A stretch of DNA of 64,000 nt, taken from the NCBI RefSeq assembly GCF_009604425.1, contig NZ_WEGI01000015.1, forward strand, positions 1 through 64,000, in the 5' to 3' direction. The notes under the pieces were generated by a model. It ran no database searches. It was not told the DNA's origin and saw only the letters and a program-made list of their open reading frames with translations. Both the position numbers and the translations under genes were made by a program. The stretch comes from Nocardia aurantia (GTDB lineage Bacteria > Actinomycetota > Actinomycetes > Mycobacteriales > Mycobacteriaceae). Below are positions 49,142 to 56,280 of the stretch, one piece after another (position 1 is the stretch's first letter; every line of letters starts with the position of its first letter).

Positions 49142-49885
49142 TCAGGTGAAGACCAACAGCTCGGTGGGAGAAGTGATCTCGGTACGCAGCCCGGCCTTTC
49201 CGGCCACCCGTGCCACCGCGGCGATATCGGCCGGCTCGCTGCGCGTGCACACCAGGGCCCGCGCCAGCAGACCCTTGTGGTGCTTGTTGAAATGGCTCAC
49301 CACACTGCGTTTGCCGTCGGGCCGTTCGGTGACGACGGTCGCCGTGACGGCCCCCGGCACCCGGCCCAGCTGCTGATAGGTACCCGAGCGCAGGTCCACC
49401 ACCAGCTCGTCGGCGGCCTCCTCCCGCAAGGCCTGTGCCAGAACGGGTTTCCACAGTGCGGCCAGCGTCGGCAATCCGGGCAGCTTCGAGCCGCCCGACA
49501 GCCGGTAGGCCGGGATCGGGTCGGCCGCTCGCACCGCCCCGAACAGGGCGGAGCCGATCGCCAGCCGGGCATACGCCTTCGCGCGCTGCGCTTTGGTGAG
49601 CGAGCCGACGTCGAGCGCGTCGTAGAGCACGCCGGTGTACCGCTCCAGGGCGGGCCGGGTGGCCGAGCTGCGCAGTGTCGCGTTGCGGGCCAGCTCGGCG
49701 TCGCCCCCCTTGCCGAGCCCCAGCGCGTGGGCGGCGGCGTCCGGGCGACCGGCCAGCTGTTCCAGCTCGGTGACCAGCCGGGCGCGCACCTCGTTGAGCT
49801 GCGGCAACGACAGGGTCGTCAGGTCCAGGGGACCCGACGCCCCGCCGTCGGACTTGGTTTCGGAAGGAGGCAGCAGCACCAGCAC
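49142..49885 (-). CDS. yaaA: YaaA-family peroxide-stress protein (DUF328)
   Basis: A 247-residue protein of the YaaA/UPF0246 family. It opens LVLLPPSETKSDG, the diagnostic N-terminus, and includes YTGVLYDALDVGSLTKAQ, AYRLSGGSKLPGLPTLAALW, VVDLRSGTYQQL and SHFNKHHKGLLARAL. E. coli YaaA lowers free iron and protects DNA during peroxide stress and binds DNA; the conserved KS-x-x and SGG-x-KLPG blocks are present here. GTG 49885 is chosen because TACCGT lies 8 nt upstream (49899-49894). It is divergent from proS with a 58-bp gap. Confidence 0.9.
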   Translation of the reverse strand: MLVLLPPSETKSDGGASGPLDLTTLSLPQLNEVRARLVTELEQLAGRPDAAAHALGLGKGGDAELARNATLRSSATRPALERYTGVLYDALDVGSLTKAQRAKAYARLAIGSALFGAVRAADPIPAYRLSGGSKLPGLPTLAALWKPVLAQALREEAADELVVDLRSGTYQQLGRVPGAVTATVVTERPDGKRSVVSHFNKHHKGLLARALVCTRSEPADIAAVARVAGKAGLRTEITSPTELLVFT

Positions 49886-49893
49886 GAGGCGAT

Positions 49894-49935
49894 ACGGTAA
49901 TGCCTTGTGGATATCGCCGGGGCACGGGCTACTCT
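49894..49935. promoter_or_regulatory. Divergent leaderless promoters for yaaA and proS
   Basis: On the minus strand TACCGT (49899-49894) precedes GTG 49885 by 8 nt. On the plus strand TACTCT (49930-49935) precedes GTG 49944 by 8 nt. No Shine-Dalgarno is visible for either gene. Confidence 0.55.
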
Positions 49936-49943
49936 GTGCATCC

Positions 49944-51701
49944 GTGATCACCCGCCTGTCCCACTTGTTCCTGCGCACGCTGCGTGACGACCCCGCAGAT
50001 GCCGAGGTGCCCAGCCACAAACTTCTCGTGCGTGCCGGCTACGTCCGCCGCATCGCGCCGGGGGTCTATTCGTGGCTGCCGCTGGGCCTGCGAGTGCTGC
50101 GCCGGGTCGAGAACGTGGTCCGGGAGGAAATGAACGGCATCGGCGCCCAGGAGATCTCGCTGCCGGCGCTGCTGCCGCGCGAACCGTACGAGACCACCAA
50201 CCGGTGGACCGAATACGGCGACGGCCTGTTCCGGTTGAAGGACCGCAAGGGACAGGACTATCTGCTCGGCCCCACCCACGAGGAGCTGTTCGCGCTCACC
50301 GTGAAGGGCGAGTACAGCTCGTACAAGGACCTGCCGGTCACGCTCTATCAGATCCAGACCAAGTATCGCGACGAGGGCCGGCCGCGGGCGGGCATCCTGC
50401 GCGGCCGCGAGTTCATCATGAAGGACTCGTACTCCTTCGATCTCGACGAGGACGGCCTGAAGGCCAGCTACAACGCCCACCGCGAGGCGTACCAGCGGAT
50501 CTTCGAACGGCTCGGCGTCAGCTACGTCATCGTCGCGGCCACCTCGGGCGCGATGGGCGGCAGCGCGTCGGAGGAGTTCCTCGCCGACAGCCCGGTCGGT
50601 GAGGACACCTACGTGATCTGCCGGGAGTCGGGCTACGCCGCGAACGTCGAGGCGGTGGTGACGCCCGCCCCGCCCGCGATCCCGATCGAGGGCCAGGCGG
50701 CCGCGCAGGTGCACGACACCCCGGACGCCCCGACGATCGCGACCCTGGTGGACTGGGCCAACGCGGCCGGGATCGATCAGGTGCTGGGCCGCCCGGTCAC
50801 CGCGGCCGACACCCTCAAGAACGTGATGGTGAAACTGCGCTACCCGGACGGCAAGACCGAGATCCTCGGCATCGGCGTTCCCGGTGATCGCGAGGTCGAC
50901 GACAAGCGGCTCGGCGCCGCAGTCGAGCCCGCCGAGGTCGAACTGCTGACCGAGGCGGACTTCACGGCCAACCCCTTCCTGGTGAAGGGGTACATCGGCC
51001 CGAAGGGCTTGCTGGACAACGGGATTCGCTACCTGGTCGACCCGCGCGTGGTCTCCGGCAGCGCCTGGATCACCGGTGCCGATGCCCCCGGCAAGCATGT
51101 GGTGGGCCTGGTCGCCGGTCGCGACTTTACCCCCGACGGCACCATCGAGGCCGCCGAGGTCCGCGACGGCGACCCGTCGCCCGACGGCCGCGGCACCCTC
51201 GCGGCCGCGCGCGGCATCGAGATCGGCCACATCTTCCAGCTCGGCTACAAGTACACCGATGCCTTCGAGGTCGATGTGCTCGGCGAGAACGGCAAGCCGG
51301 TCCGCTTGGTCATGGGCTCCTACGGGGTCGGCGTATCCCGCATGGTGGCGGTGCTCGCCGAGCAGATGCACGACGAGAAGGGCCTGCGCTGGCCACGATC
51401 GGTCGCTCCCTACGACGTCCACGTCGTCATCGCCAACAAGGACGACGCCGCCCGCGCGGGCGCCGAACAGGTCGCCGCCGAACTGAACGCCGCCGGACTC
51501 GAGGTCCTCCTCGACGACCGCACCGCCTCCCCGGGCGTCAAGTTCAAGGACGCCGAATTGCTCGGCATGCCGCTGATCGTCATCGTCGGCCGCGGCTGGG
51601 CCGACGGCAAGATCGAACTCCGCGACCGCTTCGCCGGCACCAGCGACGAGATCCCGGCCACCGATGCAGTCTCCGCAGTCGTCGCCAAGGCCCGCGCCTG
51701 A
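49944..51701 (+). CDS. proS: Prolyl-tRNA synthetase (bacterial type with editing insertion)
   Basis: A 585-residue class II aminoacyl-tRNA synthetase that charges tRNA-Pro. Motif 1 region GLRVLRRVENVVREEMNGIG, motif 2 KYRDEGRPRAGILRGREFIM with FxRG-type end and motif 3 MGSYGVGVSRMVAVLAE are all present. The insertion editing domain (about 220-400) includes VMVKLRYPDGKTEILGIGVP, which hydrolyses mischarged Ala-tRNA-Pro. The anticodon-binding domain forms the last 110 residues. GTG 49944 is fixed by the conserved start ITRLSHLFLRTLRDDPADAE and a -10 element 8 nt upstream. Length is typical. Confidence 0.98.
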   Translation: MITRLSHLFLRTLRDDPADAEVPSHKLLVRAGYVRRIAPGVYSWLPLGLRVLRRVENVVREEMNGIGAQEISLPALLPREPYETTNRWTEYGDGLFRLKDRKGQDYLLGPTHEELFALTVKGEYSSYKDLPVTLYQIQTKYRDEGRPRAGILRGREFIMKDSYSFDLDEDGLKASYNAHREAYQRIFERLGVSYVIVAATSGAMGGSASEEFLADSPVGEDTYVICRESGYAANVEAVVTPAPPAIPIEGQAAAQVHDTPDAPTIATLVDWANAAGIDQVLGRPVTAADTLKNVMVKLRYPDGKTEILGIGVPGDREVDDKRLGAAVEPAEVELLTEADFTANPFLVKGYIGPKGLLDNGIRYLVDPRVVSGSAWITGADAPGKHVVGLVAGRDFTPDGTIEAAEVRDGDPSPDGRGTLAAARGIEIGHIFQLGYKYTDAFEVDVLGENGKPVRLVMGSYGVGVSRMVAVLAEQMHDEKGLRWPRSVAPYDVHVVIANKDDAARAGAEQVAAELNAAGLEVLLDDRTASPGVKFKDAELLGMPLIVIVGRGWADGKIELRDRFAGTSDEIPATDAVSAVVAKARA

Positions 51702-52333
51702 ACCGCTGAACGCTTGAACTGCGAACGCCTGGAACGGCTCGCGCTTGACCGGCTGGCCGGGCTGGCGCTTGAACCGCTGGCCAGGCTGGCGCTTGAACGC
51801 TTGCGCTCGACGAGCGCAGGTCGGGGAGCAATGCGCGTGCCGCGCGCTCGCTTCCATCCGGCTCCGTCCGGCCGTCGCAATCCCACACCGCCTCACTCGC
51901 ATTGACCCGATGGTCACAAAGGAATATGCGCATTCAGGCATGATTTCTCGGGCCGCCAACAGGAGCCGGCACCCCGGGAACCGTTCGAAAGCGCCCAGAG
52001 CACCATAGAATCGCAGAGAGCGCCGCGGAACATTCACCGCCACTGAGTCGTCTGCCGCACATTGCCGTGTCCTCTACCGCACGTTGCCGTCGAGATCGAG
52101 CCTCTACCGCGACGGGTGAATCGCAGGATCATGCTCTCGGCGGCCACCCTGCGCTTGGCGACTACCGGCACAGACCGGATAGCGCGGGGGAGTTGCAAGC
52201 GGCGATGACTGCGCTGCCGGTGTCGGAGTGTGACCGATCGGCGCGGCTACATGGTGGCATCGATCAACTGTCCCCAACCGGGGTGCAGGTGGCGGAGACA
52301 GGTCCTGCGCTCGGCCCAACGGTGGTCAGGCGC
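51702..52333. other. Intergenic stretch with degenerate 24-bp repeats
   Basis: No supported gene is seen in these 632 bp between convergent genes. Two imperfect 24-bp copies of a CGCTTGA-x-CGGCTGGCCGGGCTGG-like unit lie at 51742-51765 and 51766-51789, with a shorter third copy from 51790. The rest has no recognised signal. Confidence 0.5.
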
Positions 52334-52768
52334 TCAGGGTTGGCCGGGGAAGGAGACGGTCGGCGGGTTGATGCCGAGGATCGCCTGCCAAGTGGCTTGG
52401 CGGACGGCGCATTCGGTGAGGGCCGCGAGGGCCGTACGTCGGGCGTCGGTATCGCTCGTGCGCTCCACGACCGAGCGCCAGGCGATCGCGGTGTCGGACT
52501 CGACCGTGTTCGCCAATTGGGCGGCCGGGATCGGATCGTTCACCGGGAACGGTGTGGTGTAGGCGGCGGCCGGGCTCGGCACCGCGGCGCCGGAACTCTT
52601 CAGGGCGTCGATGGTGGCGTCTCGGCGGGCACGGTGCGCGGCCGTGTATTCGGCAACGATCTTGACGCGCTCGGGCGAGGCGTACGCGGCGATGACGCCA
52701 TAGGCGAACACCGCCGCGTATTCGGCGTTCAGGGCGTCGATGAGCGCCTGTTGGTCGGTCGTTGTCAT
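52334..52768 (-). CDS. DUF4439 ferritin-like protein (Rv2844-like)
   Basis: A 144-residue four-helix protein of the ferritin-like DUF4439 family. LIDALNAEYAAVFAYGVIAA has the N-terminal E-x2-Y helix, AEYTAAHRARRDATIDALKS the second helix with E and H, and VESDTAIAWRSVVERTSDTD a third. These positions correspond to the metal-binding helices of ferritin-like domains, although the full EX2H set is incomplete. GGAAGGG precedes ATG 52768. M. tuberculosis has a similar gene at the same place next to proS (Rv2844). Redox or metal role is inferred. Confidence 0.82.
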   Translation of the reverse strand: MTTTDQQALIDALNAEYAAVFAYGVIAAYASPERVKIVAEYTAAHRARRDATIDALKSSGAAVPSPAAAYTTPFPVNDPIPAAQLANTVESDTAIAWRSVVERTSDTDARRTALAALTECAVRQATWQAILGINPPTVSFPGQP

Positions 52769-52879
52769 GGCGTCCCCTTCCGGGAGCTACGGACTGTGCA
52801 CCCGCCGGACCGGGCCGACGCCACCCACTGGGATCGTCGGCCCCCAGCGGCCGTCGATTGTGGAGCCATGGAGCGGGCG

Positions 52880-53167
52880 GATCGGCTTGCGGCGGCGGCC
52901 GTGGGCTGTGGCGGTGTGGCGGACCCGGATCGGCTGGCGGGGGCGGCCGTCGGCTGTGGCGGTGCGACGGACGCGGATCGACTTGCGGCGGTGGCCGTCG
53001 GTTGTGGCGGTGTGCTGGACGCGGATCGGCTTGCCGCGGCGGCCGCTGGTTGTGGAGATGTGGCGGATACGGATCGGCTTGTGCCGGTGGCCGTCGGCTG
53101 GGGAGGTGTGCTGGACGCGGATCGGCCTGCCGCGGCAGGCGTCGGCCCGGTGTCGGAGGCCGGCGTC
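52880..53167. repeat. 48-bp minisatellite between two helical-protein genes
   Basis: Five tandem 48-bp units begin with GATCG(G/A) at 52880, 52928, 52976, 53024 and 53072, and a sixth, degenerate unit begins at 53120. Units differ at several positions. Because 48 is divisible by three, long open frames exist on both strands (16-residue repeats); none has a convincing start or homology, so I do not call a protein. The whole 52769-53294 interval contains no other supported gene. Confidence 0.85.
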
Positions 53168-53294
53168 CGGGCATCGCCGGGCGGTGTCCGGACGGATGGC
53201 CGGGGCGGATGCGGGTGGTGTGCTGGCCGGCGTGATTCGGGGTGGGCGGGCGGTCCCGGGAGGGGGTGCGCGTCCGACCGCGGGCGACGCGCGC

Positions 53295-53810
53295 TCATCC
53301 CAGCAGCACCGCCACATGGGTGGCGCACGAGGCGCTCACGGACGCGAGCAGACCGGATCGGAAGCCGGACAACGACACCGCGAGATCCGCGGCCGAGCGC
53401 TGCGAGCGGGTCAGCTGGTCGCGCAGCGCGGCCAGCGACGGCGGGGTCGGCGGGCCCGGGACGTCGGTCGGCGGTGGGGTGCGGGTGCTCGGGCGAGTGC
53501 CGTCGCCGTAGACGCCCGCGGCGCGGTCGATCTCGGTGCGCAGGGCGTCGGCGTGGTCGCCGCGCTGGGTGGCGATCAGCGTCAGGGCGGCGGTGTGATC
53601 GGGAGCGAGGGTGGCGGCGGCCTTTGCCCACAGGGCATCGGTCCGTGCCGAGAGTTCTTGTGCCAGTAGCGGATCCGGCGCCGGCGGCGGCTGCTGGCGG
53701 AAGCAGCCGGCGGTGCCCGCGGCGGTGGCGGCGACGGCCGCGCTACCGGCCAGCCGCAGGGCGGCACGGCGATCCAGGGTGCTGCGGACGGGAGGAACAG
53801 GGATCGGCAC
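53295..53810 (-). CDS. Exported lipoprotein, helical, ferritin-like (Rv2843-like position)
   Basis: A 171-residue protein. The N-terminus has a twin-arginine-type DRRAALRLAGSAAVAATAAG followed by the lipobox TAGC, so export by Tat or Sec and lipidation are likely. The mature part is helical: LLAQELSARTDALWAKAAAT, ALTLIATQRGDHADALRTEI and LRDQLTRSQRSAADLAVSLS, resembling a ferritin-like four-helix bundle with E and H residues. A Pro-rich loop separates the helix pairs. GTG 53810 is a tentative start; the open frame extends to 53924. It may pair with the DUF4439 protein at 52334; function unknown. Confidence 0.65.
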   Translation of the reverse strand: MPIPVPPVRSTLDRRAALRLAGSAAVAATAAGTAGCFRQQPPPAPDPLLAQELSARTDALWAKAAATLAPDHTAALTLIATQRGDHADALRTEIDRAAGVYGDGTRPSTRTPPPTDVPGPPTPPSLAALRDQLTRSQRSAADLAVSLSGFRSGLLASVSASCATHVAVLLG

Positions 53811-53977
53811 GCGTACATCGTGCCAGTGTTCGTCGCCCCCGGGCGGCCGAGGTCCGTCCGACACGCGTGCGTCGCCACGCCGGGTGCGGTGATACCCGGC
53901 GATGCCGCAGGTGAGCCCGCGCAAGCGATGCGGAAACTCGTGATCTGCGGCTGGTCCTTTACACTCTTGCAGCGCGT

Positions 53978-54011
53978 TACGCTAGATCTTCGGCGGAGTA
54001 ATTCTCCGCCG
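53978..54011 (+). promoter_or_regulatory. Candidate rimP-nusA operon promoter and 5'-end hairpin
   Basis: TACGCT at 53978-53983 is a -10-like element. Seven nt later, a perfect 8-bp stem with a 5-nt TAATT loop (53991-53998 with 54004-54011) would lie at the extreme 5' end of the transcript, leaving a leader of about 97 nt before rimP. It could stabilise the mRNA or take part in control of the operon. Confidence 0.5.
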
Positions 54012-54087
54012 CGCGCGCCGACCGAGCGCGACCAGGACCGATACCGACAACTCAACCTCGTCACAACTGAACCAGGAGCCGCCCCAC

Positions 54088-54717
54088 ATGCCGATGCCGA
54101 CCGAGGAAAGGGTGAGCCAGCTCGTTGCTGGACCTGTCGAACGCCGAGGGCTCGACCTCGAGGGCGTGACGATCGTGGCCGCCGGGCCGGCCCGGCTGCA
54201 GGTGACCGTCGACAGCGACGAAGGTGTGGACCTGGACTCGATCGCCGAGCTCAGCTCGGACATCTCCACGGTTCTCGACGACGCCGGGGATTTCGGTGAG
54301 ACCCCGTATCTGCTGGAGGTCACCACACCGGGCGTCGACCGCCCGCTGACGGCGCCGCGGCACTGGCGGCGCGCCCGCGGCCGCAAGGTGCGCGTCGCGC
54401 TGCGTCCCGGCGTCGCGGCGCCCGCCGGAACCGATTCCCGGTTCGAGGCGCGGGTGGGTCCCGTCACCGAGACCGATGTGGCGCTCGTACCGGCGAGCAG
54501 ACGAAAATTGGAGCTGGTCACCGTGCCGCTGGCCGATATCGACCGGGCCGTGGTGCAGGTGGAGTTCGCGCCACCGAGTCCGGCCGAGCTGGCACTGACC
54601 GGCGTCGCGGCCGGCCGGCCCGAACCCGGTGCCGGGGCGGTGGACCTCGACGAGGGGACACCGGCCCCGCAACCAGAAGCAGAAGCAGCAGCGCCGACCG
54701 AAGGGATCGTGGAATGA
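54088..54717 (+). CDS. rimP: Ribosome maturation factor RimP
   Basis: A 209-residue RimP needed for 30S subunit maturation. The first half has LVAGPVERRGLDLEGVTIVA and VTVDSDEGVDLDSIAELSSD, and EVTTPGVDRPLTAPRHWRRA is the diagnostic SPG-x-DRPL block before the SH3-like domain (about 85-150). A Glu/Pro/Ala-rich tail (about 175-209) extends beyond the core, as in other actinobacteria. ATG 54088 has AGGAG about 12 nt upstream. Its stop overlaps nusA (ATGA), the classical rimP-nusA-infB operon. Confidence 0.96.
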   Translation: MPMPTEERVSQLVAGPVERRGLDLEGVTIVAAGPARLQVTVDSDEGVDLDSIAELSSDISTVLDDAGDFGETPYLLEVTTPGVDRPLTAPRHWRRARGRKVRVALRPGVAAPAGTDSRFEARVGPVTETDVALVPASRRKLELVTVPLADIDRAVVQVEFAPPSPAELALTGVAAGRPEPGAGAVDLDEGTPAPQPEAEAAAPTEGIVE

Positions 54718-55742
54718 ACATCGAAATCGAAGCCCTCCGGGCGATCGTCGCCGACAAGGGAATCTCGATGGAGACCGTGATCTCCGCGATCGAGTCGGCT
54801 TTGCTGACGGCCTACCGGCACACCGAGGGGCATCAGCCGAACGCCCGCATCGACATCAACCAGAAGTCCGGTGTGGTCCGGGTGATGGCGCGGGAGGTGG
54901 ACGCCGACGGCAACATCATCTCCGAATGGGACGACACCCCGGAGGGGTTCGGCCGGATCGCGGCCACCACCGCGCGGCAGGTGGTGCTGCAGCGGCTGCG
55001 CGACGCCGAGAACGAGAAGTCCTTCGGCGAGTACGCCACCCACGAGGGCGACATCGTCGGCGGTGTCGTGCAGCGCGATGCCCGGATGAACGCCCGCGGC
55101 ACCGTGGTGGTCCGCATCGGCAGCGAGGTGAACGGCACCGAGGGCCTGATCCCGCCGGCGGAGCAGGTGCCCGGCGAGAGCTACGAGCACGGCGACCGGA
55201 TCAAGTGCTACGTCGTCGGGGTCTCCCGGGGCCCGCGCGGCCCGCAGATCACCCTGTCGCGCACCCATCCGAATCTGGTGCGGCGGCTGTTCGCGCTGGA
55301 GGTCCCGGAGATCGCGGACGGCTCGGTGGAGATCGTGGCCGTGGCCCGGGAGGCGGGACATCGCTCCAAGATCGCCGTGCGGTCCAACGTGCAGGGCGTG
55401 AACGCCAAGGGCGCGTGTATCGGCCCGATGGGCCAGCGGGTGCGCAATGTGATGAGCGAGCTGGCCGGCGAGAAGATCGATATCATCGATCACTCGGACG
55501 ACCCGGCGACCTTCGTCGGGAATGCGCTCAGCCCGTCCAAGGTTGTGTCCGTCACGATCGTCGACCCGGAGGCTCGGGCCGCACGGGTCGTGGTGCCCGA
55601 TTTCCAGCTCTCGCTGGCGATCGGCAAGGAAGGACAGAATGCGCGGCTGGCGGCTCGGCTGACCGGCTGGCGGATCGATATCCGCAGCGACGCGGCCCCG
55701 GATGTGAACGGTCCGACCCGTTCGGAGGTGCAGCGCAGCTAG
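54714..55742 (+). CDS. nusA: Transcription termination/antitermination factor NusA
   Basis: A 342-residue NusA that binds RNA polymerase and RNA to modulate pausing, termination and rRNA antitermination. The N-terminal domain (about 1-105) starts MNIEIEALRAIVADKGI. The S1 domain (about 110-180) includes GDIVGGVVQRDARMNARGTV; KH1 and KH2 include ACIGPMGQRVRNVMSELAGE and LAIGKEGQNARLAARLTGWR. Short C-terminus without acidic repeats, as in mycobacteria. ATG 54714 overlaps the rimP stop by 4 bp. Confidence 0.97.
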   Translation: MNIEIEALRAIVADKGISMETVISAIESALLTAYRHTEGHQPNARIDINQKSGVVRVMAREVDADGNIISEWDDTPEGFGRIAATTARQVVLQRLRDAENEKSFGEYATHEGDIVGGVVQRDARMNARGTVVVRIGSEVNGTEGLIPPAEQVPGESYEHGDRIKCYVVGVSRGPRGPQITLSRTHPNLVRRLFALEVPEIADGSVEIVAVAREAGHRSKIAVRSNVQGVNAKGACIGPMGQRVRNVMSELAGEKIDIIDHSDDPATFVGNALSPSKVVSVTIVDPEARAARVVVPDFQLSLAIGKEGQNARLAARLTGWRIDIRSDAAPDVNGPTRSEVQRS

Positions 55743-55795
55743 CCGGGAACGACAGGTTGGCAACTTCCCAGAGGGCTGGATGCGGAGATCGGGAC

Positions 55796-56167
55796 ATGGC
55801 AGCGGTACAGTGGACGCAGGCTCAGCACGAGCCTTCGACTCCTTTGCGCTCGGCGCGGGTCGGAACGGCGTCGCCTCGGCGGCCCGGACCGGTTCGGACC
55901 TGCATCGGATGCCGGAGGCGAGAGCTGGCCGCCGATCTGTTGCGGGTCGTGGCGTGGTCATCCCCGGAGTCTTCCGGGGGGGTCGTCGCGGTTGTTCCCG
56001 ATCCGCAGCGCAGACTTCCCGGCAGGGGTGCGTGGTTGCACCCCTCATCGGTCTGTCTGAGCACAGCAGAGCGGCGCCGAGCGTTCGGCAGAGCGCTACG
56101 AGTGTCCGGACAACTGGATATCTCAGCCCTGGAGCACTACCTCGAGAACAGGCACGAGCACTCATGA
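55796..56167 (+). CDS. ylxR: YlxR-family RNA-binding protein
   Basis: A 123-residue protein of the YlxR/DUF448 family, found between nusA and infB in most bacteria. PVRTCIGCRRRELAADLLRV carries the signature RxCxxCRxR, and GRGAWLHPSSVCL the GRGAY-like strand; the final ALRVSGQLDISALEHYLE helix is conserved. Family members bind RNA, possibly tRNA or RNase P. The first 25 residues are not conserved and ATG 55796 may not be the true start. It lies 53 bp downstream of nusA. Confidence 0.9.
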   Translation: MAAVQWTQAQHEPSTPLRSARVGTASPRRPGPVRTCIGCRRRELAADLLRVVAWSSPESSGGVVAVVPDPQRRLPGRGAWLHPSSVCLSTAERRRAFGRALRVSGQLDISALEHYLENRHEHS

Positions 56168-56280
56168 GCACACCGTGAAGTACCAACGATGATCGGCCAT
56201 CGAAGATAATCGGAGGTCGTGCGGGCTTTCCGTCCCCTGCCGGGACGAGCGCCACGCTCGACCTCTCAGTGAGGAGAGCA

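Noticed and set aside
52868..53914. Repeat protein encoded by the 48-bp array on the + strand
   Set aside because: An ATG at 52868 opens a 16-residue-repeat frame, but it runs antisense through the gene at 53295-53810 and has no homology or supported RBS; frames on the other strand are equally open.
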